From Siphonodentalium dalli (taxonomy: Eukaryota > Mollusca > Scaphopoda > Gadilida > Siphonodentaliidae): a stretch of 64,000 nucleotides of DNA. Location of the stretch: positions 227,298,961 to 227,362,960 of the forward strand of contig CP136066.1 in the NCBI GenBank assembly GCA_032622095.1. Direction: 5' to 3'. Both the position numbers and the translations under genes were made by a program. Below, piece by piece: positions 14,701-27,624 of this stretch. Numbering within the stretch: position 1 is the first letter of the stretch; the number at the start of each line of letters is the position of its first letter. Below the pieces are notes generated by a model that searched no databases, was not told where the DNA came from, and worked only from the letters and a program-made list of their open reading frames with translations.

Positions 14701-17700
14701 TACAATTAGGTGCTGTGCCAGGCTATGCATATATTATCTCCCCTCTAGCACATACACTGGGCGTTCCTGCCTGTAGTCTATAGCATACAATTAGGTGCGG
14801 TGCCAGGCTGTGCATATATTATCCCCCCTCGAGCACATACACGGGGCGTTCCTGCCTGTAGTCTATAGCATACAATTAGGTGCTGTGCCAGGCTGTGCAT
14901 ATATTATCTCCCCTCTAGCACATACACGGGGCATTCCTGCCTGTAGTCTATAGCATACAATTAGGTGCTGTGCCAGGCTGTGCATATATTATCTCCCCTC
15001 GAGCACATACACGGGGCGTTCCTGCCTGTAGTCTATAGCATACAATTAGGTGCTGTGCCAGGCTGTACATATATTATCTCCCCTCGAGCACATACACGGG
15101 GCGTTCCTGCCTGTAGTCTATAGCATACAATTAGGTGCTGTGCCAGGCTGTGCATATATTATCTCCCCTCGAGCACATACACGGGGCGTTCCTGCCTGTA
15201 GTCTATAGCATACAATTAGGTGCTGTGCCAGGCTGTGCATATATTATCTCCCCTCTAGCACATACACGGGGCGTTCCTGCCTGTAGTCTATAGCATACAA
15301 TTAGGTGCTGTGCCAGGCTATGCATATATTATCCCCCCTCGAGCACATACACGGGGCATTCCTGCCTGTAGTCTATAGCATACAATTAGGTGCTGTGCCA
15401 GGCTGTGCATATATTATCTCCCCTCTAGCACATACACGGGGCATTCCTGCCTGTAGTCTATAGCATACAATTAGGTGCTGTGCCAGGCTGTGTATATATT
15501 ATCTCCCCTCTAGCACATACACAGGGCGTTCCTGCCTGTAGTCTATAGCATACAATTAGGTGCTGTGCCAGGCTGTGCATATATTATCTCCCCTCTAGCA
15601 CATACACGGGGCGTTCCTGCCTGTAGTCTATAGCATTCAATTAGGTGCTGTGCCAGGCTGTGCATATATTATCTCCCCTCGAGCACATACACGGGGCGTT
15701 CCTGCCTGTAGTCTATAGCATACAATTAGGTGCTGTGCCAGGCTGTGCATATATTATCTCCCCTCGAGCACATACACGGGGCATTCCTGCCTGTAGTCTA
15801 TAGCATACAATTAGGTGCTGTGCCAGGCTGTGCATATATTATCTCCCCTCGAGCACATACACGGGGCGTTCCTGCCTGTAGTCTATAGCATACAATTAGG
15901 TGCTGTGCCAGGCTGTGCATATATTATCTCCCCTCGAGCACATACACGGGGCGTTCCTGCCTGTAGTCTATAGCATACAATTAGGTGCTGTGTCAGGCTA
16001 TGCATATATTATCTCCCCTCTAGCACATACACGGGGCGTTCCTGCCTGTAGTCTATAGCATACAATTAGGTGCTGTGCCAGGCTGTGCATATATTATCTC
16101 CCCTCTAGCACATACACAGGGCGTTCCTGCCTGTAGTCTATAGCATACAATTAGGTGCTGTGCCAGGCTGTGCATATATTATCCCCCCTCGAGCACATAC
16201 ACGGGGCGTTCCTGCCTGTAGTCTATAGCATACAATTAGGTGCTGTGCCAGGCTGTGCATATATTATCTCCCCTCTAGCACATACACGGGGCGTTCCTGC
16301 CTGTAGTCTATAGCATTCAATTAGGTGCTGTGCCAGGCTGTGCATATATTATCTCCCCTCGAGCACATACACGGGGCGTTCCTGCCTGTAGTCTATAGCA
16401 TTCAATTAGGTGCTGTGCCAGGCTGTGCATATATTATCTCCCCTCGAGCACATACACGGGGCGTTCCTGCCTGTAGTCTATAGCATACAATTAGGTGCTG
16501 TGCCAGGCTGTGCATATATTATCTCCCCTCGAGCACATACACAGGGCGTTCCTGCCTGTAGTCTATAGCATACAATTAGGTGCTGTGCCAGGCTATGCAT
16601 ATATTATCTCCCCTCGAGCACATACACAGGGCGTTCCTGCCTGTAGTCTATAGCATACAATTAGGTGCTGTGCCAGGCTATGCATATATTATCTCCCCTC
16701 GAGCACATACACGGGGCGTTCCTGCCTGTAGTCTATAGCATACAATTAGGTGCTGTGCCAGGCTATGCATATATTATCTCCCCTCTAGCACATACACGGG
16801 GCGTTCCTGCCTGTAGTCTATAGCATACAATTAGGTGCTGTGCCAGGCTATGCATATATTATCTCCCCTCGAGCACATACACGGGGCGTTCCTGCCTGTA
16901 GTCTATAGCATACAATTAGGTGCTGTGCCAGGCTGTGCATATATTATCTCCCCTCGAGCACATACACGGGGCGTTCCTGCCTGTAGTCTATAGCATACAA
17001 TTAGGTGCTGTGCCAGGCTGTGCATATATTATCTCCCCTCTAGCACATACACGGGGCGTTCCTGCCTGTAGTCTATAGCATACAATTAGGTGCTGTGCCA
17101 GGCTGTGCATATATTATCTCCCCTCGAGCACACACACGGGGCGTTCCTGCCTGTAGTATATAGCATACAATTAGGTGCTGTGCCAGGCTGTGCATATATT
17201 ATTTCCCCTCGAACACATACACGGGGCGTTCCTGCCTGTAGTCTATAGCATACAATTAGGTGCTGTGCCAGGCTGTGTATATATTATCTCCCCTCTAGCA
17301 CATACACGGGGCGTTCCTGCCTGTAGTCTATAGCATACAATTAGGTGCTGTGCCAGGCTGTGCATATATTATCTCCCCTCGAGCACATACACGGGGCGTT
17401 CCTGCCTGTAGTCTATAGCATACAATTAGGTGCTGTGCCAGGCTGTGCATATATTATCTCCCCTCTAGCACATACACAGGGCGTTCCTGCCTGTAGTCTA
17501 TAGCATACAATTAGGTGCTGTGCCAGGCTGTGCATATATTATCTCCCCTCTAGCACATACACGGGGCGTTCCTGCCTGTAGTCTATAGCATACAATTAGG
17601 TGCTGTGTCAGGCTGTGCATATATTATCCCCCCTCGAGCACATACACGGGGCGTTCCTGCCTGTAGTCTATAGCATACAATTAGGTGCTGTGCCAGGCTG

Positions 17701-20315
17701 TGCATATATTATCTCCCCTCGAGCACATACACAGGGCATTCCTGCCTGTAGTCTATAGCATACAATTAGGTGCTGTGCCAGGCTGTGCATATATTATCTC
17801 CCCTCGAGCACATACACGGGGCGTTCCTGCCTGTAGTCTATAGCATACAATTAGGTGCTGTGCCAGGCTGTGCATATATTATCTCCCCTCGAGCACATAC
17901 ACGGGGCGTTCCTGCCTGTAGTCTATAGCATACAATTAGGTGCTGTGCCACGCTGTGCATATATTATCTCCCCTCGAGCACATACACGGGGCGTTCCTGC
18001 CTGTAGTCTATAGCATACAATTAGGTGCTGTGCCAGGCTATGCATATATTATCTCCCCTCGAGCACATACACAGGGCGTTCCTGCCTGTAGTCTATAGCA
18101 TACAATTAGGTGCTGTGCCAGGCTGTGCATATATTATCTCCCCTCGAGCACATACACGGGGCGTTCCTGCCTGTAGTCTATAGCATACAATTAGGTGCTG
18201 TGCCAGGCTATGCATATATTATCTCCCCTCGAGCACATACACGGGGCGTTCCTGCCTGTAGTCTATAGCATACAATTAGGTGCTGTGCCAGGCTGTGCAT
18301 ATATTATCTCCCCTCGAGCACATACACGGGGCGTTCCTGCCTGTAGTCTATAGCATACAATTAGGTGCTGTGCCAGGCTGTGCATATATTATCTCCCCTC
18401 GAGCACATACACGGGGCGTTCCTGCCTGTAGTCTATAGCATACAATTAGGTGCTGTGCCAGGCTGTGCATATATTATCTCCCCTCGAGCACATACACGGG
18501 GCGTTCCTGCCTGTAGTCTATAGCATACAATTAGGTGCTGTGCCAGGCTGTGCATATATTATCTCCCCTCGAGCACATACACGGGGCGTTCCTGCCTGTA
18601 GTCTATAGCATACAATTAGGTGCTGTGCCAGGCTGTGCATATATTATCTCCCCTCGAGCACATACACGGGGCGTTCCTGCCTGTAGTCTATAGCATACAA
18701 TTAGGTGCTGTGCCAGGCTATGCATATATTATCTCCCCTCGAGCACATACACGGGGCGTTCCTGCCTGTAGTCTATAGCATACAATTAGGTGCTGTGCCA
18801 GGCTGTGCATATATTATCTCCCCTCGAGCACATACACGGGGCGTTCCTGCCTGTAGTCTATAGCATACAATTAGGTGCTGTGCCAGGCTGTGCATATATT
18901 ATCTCCCCTCGAGCACATACACGGGGCGTTCCTGCCTGTAGTCTATAGCATACAATTAGGTGCTGTGCCAGGCTGTGCATATATTATCTCCCCTCGAGCA
19001 CATACACGGGGCGTTCCTGCCTGTAGTCTATAGCATACAATTAGGTGCTGTGCCAGGCTGTGCATATATTATCTCCCCTCGAGCACATACACGGGGCGTT
19101 CCTGCCTGTAGTCTATAGCATACAATTAGGTGCTGTGCCAGGCTGTGCATATATTATTTCCCCTCGAGCACATACACGGGGCGTTCCTGCCTGTAGTCTA
19201 TAGCATACAATTAGGTGCTGTGCCAGGCTGTGCATATATTATCTCCCCTCGAGCACATACACGGGGCATTCCTGCCTGTAGTCTATAGCATACAATTAGG
19301 TGCTGTGCCAGGCTGTGCATATATTATCTCCCCTCGAGCACATACACGGGGCGTTCCTGCCTGTAGTCTATAGCATACAATTAGGTGCTGTGCCAGGCTG
19401 TGTATATATTATCTCCCCTCTAGCACATACACGGGGCGTTCCTGCCTGTAGTCTATAGCATACAATTAGGTGCTGTGCCAGGCTATGCATATATTATCTC
19501 CCCTCGAGCACATACACGGGGCGTTCCTGCCTGTAGTCTATAGCATACAATTAGGTGCTGTGCCAGGCTGTGCATATATTATTTCCCCTCGAGCACATAC
19601 ACGGGGCGTTCCTGCCTGTAGTCTATAGCATACAATTAGGTGCTGTGCCAGGCTGTGCATATATTATCTCCCCTCGAGCACATACACGGGGCATTCCTGC
19701 CTGTAGTCTATAGCATACAATTAGGTGCTGTGCCAGGCTGTGCATATATTATCTCCCCTCGAGCACATACACGGGGCGTTCCTGCCTGTAGTCTATAGCA
19801 TACAATTAGGTGCTGTGCCAGGCTGTGTATATATTATCTCCCCTCTAGCACATACACGGGGCGTTCCTGCCTGTAGTCTATAGCATACAATTAGGTGCTG
19901 TGCCAGGCTATGCATATATTATCTCCCCTCGAGCACATACACGGGGCGTTCCTGCCTGTAGTCTATAGCATACAATTAGGTGCTGTGCCAGGCTGTGCAT
20001 ATATTATCCCCCCTCGAGCACATACACGGGGCGTTCCTGCCTGTAGTCTATAGCATACAATTAGGTGCTGTGCCAGGCTGTGCATATATTATCCCCCCTC
20101 GAGCACATACACGGGGCGTTCCTGCCTGTAGTCTATAGCATACAATTAGGTGCTGTGCCAGGCTGTGCATATATTATCCCCCCTCGAGCACATACACGGG
20201 GCGTTCCTGCCTGTAGTCTATAGCATACAATTAGGTGCTGTGCCAGGCTGTGCATATATTATCTCCCCTCGAGCACATACACGGGGCGTTCCTGCCTGTA
20301 GTCTATAGCATACAA

Positions 20316-21160
20316 TTAGGTGCTGTGCCAGGCTGTGCATATATTATCTCCCCTCTAGCACATACACAGGGCATTCCTGCCTGTAGTCTATAGCATACAA
20401 TTAGGTGCTGTGCCAGGCTGTGCATATATTATCTCCCCTCGAGCACATACACGGGGCGTTCCTGCCTGTAGTCTATAGCATACAATTAGGTGCTGTGCCA
20501 GGCTGTGCATATATTATCTCCCCTCGAGCACATACACGGGGCGTTCCTGCCTGTAGTCTATAGCATACAATTAGGTGCTGTGCCAGGCTGTGCATATATT
20601 ATCTCCCCTCTAGCACATACACAGGGCATTCCTGCCTGTAGTCTATAGCATACAATTAGGTGCTGTGCCAGGCTGTGCATATATTATCTCCCCTCGAGCA
20701 CATACACGGGGCATTCCTGCCTGTAGTCTATAGCATACAATTAGGTGCTGTGCCAGGCTGTGCATATATTATCCCCCCTCGAGCACATACACGGGGCGTT
20801 CCTGCCTGTAGTCTATAGCATACAATTAGGTGCTGTGCCAGGCTGTGCATATATTATCTCCCCTCTAGCACATACACAGGGCATTCCTGCCTGTAGTCTA
20901 TAGCATACAATTAGGTGCTGTGCCAGGCTGTGCATATATTATCCCCCCTCGAGCACATACACGGGGCGTTCCTGCCTGTAGTCTATAGCATACAATTAGG
21001 TGCTGTGCCAGGCTGTGCATATATTATCTCCCCTCGAGCACATACACGGGGCGTTCCTGCCTGTAGTCTATAGCATACAATTAGGTGCTGTGCCAGGCTG
21101 TGCATATATTATCTCCCCTCTAGCACATACACAGGGCATTCCTGCCTGTAGTCTATAGCA
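20316..21160. repeat. 255-bp trimeric higher-order repeat inside the satellite
   Basis: A monomer type combining CTCTAG, CACAGG and GGCATT recurs with its CTAG at 20355, 20610, 20865 and 21120, always 255 bases (three monomers) apart. The two monomers between are mostly of the common CTCGAG/CACGGG type. One intervening unit carries GGCATT and others carry TATCCC, so the trimer has begun to diverge. Confidence 0.8.
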
Positions 21161-24100
21161 TACAATTAGGTGCTGTGCCAGGCTATGCATATATTATCTC
21201 CCCTCGAGCACATACACGGGGCGTTCCTGCCTGTAGTCTATAGCATACAATTAGGTGCTGTGCCAGGCTGTGCATATATTATCCCCCCTCGAGCACATAC
21301 ACGGGGCATTCCTGCCTGTAGTCTATAGCATACAATTAGGTGCTGTGCCAGGCTGTGTATATATTATCCCCCCTCTAGCACATACACAGGGCGTTCCTGC
21401 CTGTAGTCTATAGCATACAATTAGGTGCTGTGCCAGGCTATGCATATATTATCTCCCCTCGAGCACATACACGGGGCGTTCCTGCCTGTAGTCTATAGCA
21501 TACAATTAGGTGCTGTGCCAGGCTGTGTATATATTATCCCCCCTCTAGCACATACACAGGGCGTTCCTGCCTGTAGTCTATAGCATACAATTAGGTGCTG
21601 TGCCAGGCTGTGTATATATTATCCCCCCTCGAGCACATACACGGGGCGTTCCTGCCTGTAGTCTATAGCATACAATTAGGTGCTGTGCCAGGCTGTGCAT
21701 ATATTATCTCCCCTCGAGCACATACACGGGGCGTTCCTGCCTGTAGTCTATAGCATACAATTAGGTGCTGTGTCAGGCTGTGCATATATTATTTCCCCTC
21801 GAGCACATACACGGGGCGTTCCTGCCTGTAGTCTATAGCATACAATTAGGTGCTGTGCCAGGCTGTGCATATATTATCTCCCCTCGAGCACATACACGGG
21901 GCGTTCCTGCCTGTAGTCTATAGCATACAATTAGGTGCTGTGCCAGGCTGTGCATATATTATCTGCCCTCGAGCACATACACGGGGCGTTCCTGCCTGTA
22001 GTCTATAGCATACAATTAGGTGCTGTGCCAGGCTGTGTATATATTATCTCCCCTCGAGCACATACACGGGGCGTTCCTGCCTGTAGTCTATAGCATACAA
22101 TTAGGTGCTGTGCCAGGCTGTGCATATATTATCTCCCCTCGAGCACATACACGGGGCGTTCCTGCCTGTAGTCTATAGCATACAATTAGGTGCTGTGCCA
22201 GGCTATGCATATATTATCTCCCCTCGAGCACATACACGGGGCGTTCCTGCCTGTAGTCTATAGCATACAATTAGGTGCTGTGCCAGGCTGTGCATATATT
22301 ATCTCCCCTCGAGCACATACACGGGGCGTTCCTGCCTGTAGTCTATAGCATACAATTAGGTGCTGTGCCAGGCTGTGCATATATTATCTGCCCTCGAGCA
22401 CATACACGGGGCGTTCCTGCCTGTAGTCTATAGCATACAATTAGGTGCTGTGCCAGGCTGTGCATATATTATCTCCCCTCGAGCACATACACGGGGCGTT
22501 CCTGCCTGTAGTCTATAGCATACAATTAGGTGCTGTGCCAGGCTGTGCATATATTATCTCCCCTCGAGCACATACACGGGGCGTTCCTGCCTGTAGTCTA
22601 TAGCATACAATTAGGTGCTGTGCCAGGCTGTGCATATATTATCTCCCATCGAGCACATACACGGGGCGTTCCTGCCTGTAGTCTATAGCATACAATTAGG
22701 TGCTGTGCCAGGCTGTGCATATATTATCTCCCCTCGAGCACATACACAGGGCGTTCCTGCCTGTAGTCTATAGCATACAATTAGGTGCTGTGCCAGGCTG
22801 TGCATATATTATCTCCCCTCGAGCACATACACGGGGCGTTCCTGCCTGTAGTCTATAGCATACAATTAGGTGCTGTGCCAGGCTGTGCATATATTATTTC
22901 CCCTCTAGCACATACACGGGGCGTTCCTGCCTGTAGTCTATAGCATACAATTAGGTGCTGTGCCAGGCTGTGCATATATTATCTCCCCTCGAGCACATAC
23001 ACGGGGCGTTCCTGCCTGTAGTCTATAGCATACAATTAGGTGCTGTGCCAGGCTGTGCATATATTATCTCCCCTCGAGCACATACACGGGGCATTCCTGC
23101 CTGTAGTCTATAGCATACAATTAGGTGCTGTGCCAGGCTGTGCATATATTATCTCCCCTCGAGCACATACACAGGGCGTTCCTGCCTGTAGTCTATAGCA
23201 TACAATTAGGTGCTGTGCCAGGCTGTGCATATATTATTTCCCCTCGAGCACATACACGGGGCGTTCCTGCCTGTAGTCTATAGCATACAACTAGGTGCTG
23301 TCACTGCTGTGCATATATTATCTCCCCTCGAGCACATACACGGGGCATTCCTGCCTGTAGTCTATAGCATACAATTAGGTGCTGTGCCAGGCTATGCATA
23401 TATTATCTCCCCTCGAGCACATACACAGGGCATTCCTGCCTGTAGTCTATAGCATACAATTAGGTGCTGTGCCAGGCTGTGCATATATTATCTCCCCTCG
23501 AGCACATACACGGGGCATTCCTGCCTGTAGTCTATAGCATACAATTAGGTGCTGTGCCAGGCTATGCATATATTATCTCCCCTCGAGCACATACACGGGG
23601 CGTTCCTGCCTGTAGTCTATAGCATACAATTAGGTGCTGTGCCAGGCTGTGCATATATTATCTCCCCTCGAGCACATACACAGGGCATTCCTGCCTGTAG
23701 TCTATAGCATACAATTAGGTGCTGTCACTGCTGTGCATATATTATCTCCCCTCGAGCACATACACGGGGCGTTCCTGCCTGTAGTCTATAGCATACAATT
23801 AGGTGCTGTCACTGCTGTGCATATATTATCTCCCCTCGAGCACATACACGGGGCGTTCCTGCCTGTAGTCTATAGCATACAATTAGGTGCTGTGCCAGGC
23901 TGTGCATATATTATCTCCCCTCGAGCACATACACGGGGCGTTCCTGCCTGTAGTCTATAGCATACAATTAGGTGCTGTGCCAGGCTATGCATATATTATC
24001 TCCCCTCGAGCACATACACGGGGCATTCCTGCCTGTAGTCTATAGCATACAATTAGGTGCTGTGCCAGGCTGTGCATATATTATCTCCCCTCGAGCACAT

Positions 24101-26281
24101 ACACGGGGCGTTCCTGCCTGTAGTCTATAGCATACAATTAGGTGCTGTGCCAGGCTGTGCATATATTATCTCCCCTCGAGCACATACACGGGGCATTCCT
24201 GCCTGTAGTCTATAGCATACAATTAGGTGCTGTGCCAGGCTGTGCATATATTATCTCCCCTCGAGCACATACACGGGGCATTCCTGCCTGTAGTCTATAG
24301 CATACAATTAGGTGCTGTGCCAGGCTGTGCATATATTATCTCCCCTCGAGCACATACACGGGGCATTCCTGCCTGTAGTCTATAGCATACAATTAGGTGC
24401 TGTGCCAGGCTATGCATATATTATCTCCCCTCGAGCACATACACGGGGCATTCCTGCCTGTAGTCTATAGCATACAATTAGGTGCTGTGCCAGGCTGTGC
24501 ATATATTATCTCCCCTCGAGCACATACACGGGGCGTTCCTGCCTGTAGTCTATAGCATACAATTAGGTGCTGTGCCAGGCTGTGCATATATTATCTCCCC
24601 TCGAGCACATACACGGGGCATTCCTGCCTGTAGTCTATAGCATACAATTAGGTGCTGTGCCAGGCTATGCATATATTATCTCCCCTCGAGCACATACACG
24701 GGGCATTCCTGCCTGTAGTCTATAGCATACAATTAGGTGCTGTGCCAGGCTGTGCATATATTATCTCCCCTCGAGCACATACACGGGGCATTCCTGCCTG
24801 TAGTCTATAGCATACAATTAGGTGCTGTGCCAGGCTATGCATATATTATCTCCCCTCGAGCACATACACGGGGCATTCCTGCCTGTAGTCTATAGCATAC
24901 AATTAGGTGCTGTGCCAGGCTGTGCATATATTATCTCCCCTCGAGCACATACACGGGGCATTCCTGCCTGTAGTCTATAGCATACAATTAGGTGCTGTGC
25001 CAGGCTGTGCATATATTATCTCCCCTCGAGCACATACACGGGGCATTCCTGCCTGTAGTCTATAGCATACAATTAGGTGCTGTGCCAGGCTGTGCATATA
25101 TTATCTCCCCTCGAGCACATACACGGGGCATTCCTGCCTGTAGTCTATAGCATACAATTAGGTGCTGTGCCAGGCTATGCATATATTATCTCCCCTCGAG
25201 CACATACACGGGGCATTCCTGCCTGTAGTCTATAGCATACAATTAGGTGCTGTGCCAGGCTGTGCATATATTATCTCCCCTCGAGCACATACACGGGGCG
25301 TTCCTGCCTGTAGTCTATAGCATACAATTAGGTGCTGTGCCAGGCTGTGCATATATTATCTCCCCTCGAGCACATACACGGGGCATTCCTGCCTGTAGTC
25401 TATAGCATACAATTAGGTGCTGTGCCAGGCTGTGCATATATTATCTCCCCTCGAGCACATACACGGGGCATTCCTGCCTGTAGTCTATAGCATACAATTA
25501 GGTGCTGTGCCAGGCTGTGCATATATTATCTCCCCTCGAGCACATACACGGGGCATTCCTGCCTGTAGTCTATAGCATACAATTAGGTGCTGTGCCAGGC
25601 TGTGCATATATTATCTCCCCTCGAGCACATACACGGGGCGTTCCTGCCTGTAGTCTATAGCATACAATTAGGTGCTGTGCCAGGCTATGCATATATTATC
25701 TCCCCTCGAGCACATACACGGGGCATTCCTGCCTGTAGTCTATAGCATACAATTAGGTGCTGTGCCAGGCTGTGCATATATTATCTCCCCTCGAGCACAT
25801 ACACGGGGCGTTCCTGCCTGTAGTCTATAGCATACAATTAGGTGCTGTGCCAGGCTATGCATATATTATCTCCCCTCGAGCACATACACGGGGCGTTCCT
25901 GCCTGTAGTCTATAGCATACAATTAGGTGCTGTGCCAGGCTATGCATATATTATCTCCCCTCGAGCACATACACAGGGCATTCCTGCCTGTAGTCTATAG
26001 CATACAATTAGGTGCTGTGCCAGGCTGTGCATATATTATCTCCCCTCGAGCACATACACGGGGCGTTCCTGCCTGTAGTCTATAGCATACAATTAGGTGC
26101 TGTGCCAGGCTATGCATATATTATCTCCCCTCGAGCACATACACGGGGCGTTCCTGCCTGTAGTCTATAGCATACAATTAGGTGCTGTGCCAGGCTGTGC
26201 ATATATTATTTCCCCTGCCTGTAGTCCCTGATGTCGGAGGGTAGGTCTTTATTGTGATTGCAGCTGTTGTTTGAACAGTAT

Positions 26282-26415
26282 GTATATAAGGATTAACTGT
26301 CATGTGGACTGTTTTTATGGAGATGTACCGGTGAGGTAAGTGGACATAACTTACCTCACCGTTACATCTCCATAAAAATAGTCCACATGACAGTTAATCC
26401 TTATATTTATATACA
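26282..26415. mobile_element. foldback miniature element, about 60-bp arms
   Basis: A left arm starting GTATATAAGGATTAACTGTC and running to AGGTAAGT is repeated in reverse complement from ACTTACCTCACC to about 26415. The spacer is about 7 bases and there are a few mismatches near the ends. It begins about 55 bases after the end of the satellite. No coding capacity is visible. The family is unknown. Confidence 0.8.
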
Positions 26416-26599
26416 TTTAGCGAAAAAGCCACTTTTGTAAATATATTTAAATCGAAAAGTGTATCGTGACAAGATCAGCCCAAAATACCCAATAGCACCC
26501 TTGGCAAAAGTTAATAGGAACAATTTCTCTTCATGTTGAAACCCGATGATGTATTAAGTCAATCCTGCGCGAGTCCAAATGCGCCCAAAACATTACGCG

Positions 26600-26790
26600 T
26601 TCGTCTTTCCAAACCTAATGACGTATCGATGGTGTTATTAGCTTGGTGTTATGAGGCGTTACGCATTCACCGAGAAATAACTGCAACTAGCCACGTGTGC
26701 GCCGACCAATCAGAATGCTGGATTTAGTGATGACAACACTTAGTGTGTAAATATATAACGCACAAGTCCAAGTCTTGCTGTGAAATAGAA
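26600..26790 (+). promoter_or_regulatory. possible promoter region with CRE-like, E-box, CCAAT and TATA-like motifs
   Basis: Visible motifs are TGACGTA at about 26619, CACGTG at 26692-26697, CCAAT at 26706-26710 and TATATA at 26755-26760, in the usual order and spacing for an animal promoter. The region lies upstream of the first exon that can be supported for the + strand gene. A 64-codon open frame (26533-26727) crosses it but has no supporting features. The motif set is only suggestive: transcription could equally start elsewhere, including beyond the satellite. Confidence 0.25.
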
Positions 26791-27036
26791 CATGACTTTA
26801 AAATTACATGTATAGCATTGAACTGTCCTCCAAGATACCGAAACTTTATATAACAAACAAAGACTGCCCAGTCTTTTTCAATTCCAACAACGACATGAAA
26901 ATGAAAGCGAAAGTACGATGAGTGCACAGTACTGGATTCACTCGAATTTTCCATTGCAATAATGGAGTCGGGGACATTCTGATAAACACAGTTATGGTTT
27001 CCTTTTGTTTTGACAAAAATCAAGTACTTATGGCAC

Positions 27037-27472
27037 AGTAATTCCGAGCTCCGTGGTCCAGTGGTTAGTGTGTCGGACTTGTTTTCGCTGTAAACACATC
27101 GATATGGGTTCGCAGCGCGTCACCGGTCCTAGAGTATCCACATACTAGTAGCAGTGGCTTGGCCGCTTAGAGCGACGTGCAATTGTCGGATTGCTCGCTG
27201 TTTCAAAACCCGCACCAGGTTGTGACCCTTGAGCAAGGTCGCTCGTACTGTGTCGGCTTTGCATCACTCATGCGTTAAAAGAGTACCAGTCAGCTTGTCA
27301 TACTGATGAGTATCAGAGCATGTTCTGATCAAACTAGAGCAGCGCCTGCTATGGCTGCAGCCGGTTCATTGGTTGGCTTGTACAAATGACTGGGGTAATA
27401 TTGTACCAAGTGTGTTAGAGCAAGTAATTGGTTAATCTCTATATAAAACTGGTCATTATTATTATAGTAATT
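27037..27472 (+). mobile_element. tRNA-derived SINE with 7-bp target duplication
   Basis: The head at 27046-27130 has an A-box-like TGGTCCAGTGG and a B-box-like GGGTTCGCAGC at tRNA spacing, which is an internal RNA polymerase III promoter. A non-tRNA body follows, including CCCTTGAGCAAGGT, a string I recall from several animal SINE cores. The 3' end has CTATATAAAACTGG and an ATT-repeat tail. AGTAATT flanks both sides at 27037-27043 and 27466-27472, consistent with a short target-site duplication. It is not a functional tRNA gene, because the head does not fold as a full cloverleaf and is fused to the body. Confidence 0.8.
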
Positions 27473-27578
27473 TCAAACACAAACTTAATTCTAAGTGGAA
27501 TAGTTTAAGTGAAATGTATACCATATTTTGAGACCAATATTTCAAACACATGGTGGTTCCGTCATTTTCTCTCCCAAG

Positions 27579-27624
27579 TCAACACCCCCTGCCAAAAATG
27601 GAACGCCATGTTGCCAGCAAACAG
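27579..27624 (+). CDS. probable 46-bp exon upstream of the main exon of the disordered-protein gene
   Basis: A pyrimidine-rich acceptor (CATTTTCTCTCCCAAG) precedes 27579, and a donor (CAG then GTATTG) follows 27624. The exon reads STPPAKNGTPCCQQT and leaves one extra base, a G. The large exon at 30901 starts with two bases, GT, that complete a glycine codon and continue QGSDSNK, so the phases fit. The frame is open upstream to 27513, so a longer exon using the AG before 27533 is also possible. The intron to the next exon (27625-30900) is filled with nested transposons. I infer the link from splice signals and phase only. Confidence 0.45.

Larger units (their letters stand above)
1..26227. repeat. 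85-bp satellite DNA array, 308 full monomers plus a truncated last one
   Basis: Each monomer begins ATTAGGTGCTGTGCCAGGCT and ends ATAGCATACA. Monomer starts fall exactly every 85 bases from 1 to 12071 (142 units), then from 12155 to 23290 (131 units), 23374 to 23714 (4 units) and 23882 to 26177 (27 units). Four monomers, at 12071, 23290, 23714 and 23798, are 84 bp because GTGCCAGGCTG is replaced by GTCACTGCTG. This gives 304 units of 85 bp and 4 of 84 bp. Variation is otherwise single-base at a few recurrent sites: CTCGAG/CTCTAG, CACGGG/CACAGG, GGCGTT/GGCATT, TATCTC/TATCCC/TATTTC and GTGCAT/GTGTAT/ATGCAT. The array starts before the window. The last monomer breaks off after its CCCCT at 26216, keeps GCCTGTAGT, and then enters unique sequence. 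Because 85 is not a multiple of three, no long frame stays open, so this is non-coding satellite. Confidence 0.98.

Noticed and set aside
1022-26100. Open frames of 64-108 codons inside the 85-bp array (for example 1022-1216, 11991-12233, 23634-23960)
   Set aside because: They exist only where point changes or the 84-bp monomers happen to remove stops. The same peptide fragments recur in other frames, and there is no start context or codon pattern.
1-26227. CRISPR-like array
   Set aside because: The units are fully repeated with no variable spacers, and the context is eukaryotic.
27046-27130. Functional tRNA gene
   Set aside because: A- and B-box sequences are present, but the rest does not form a cloverleaf and continues into a SINE body with tail and target duplication.
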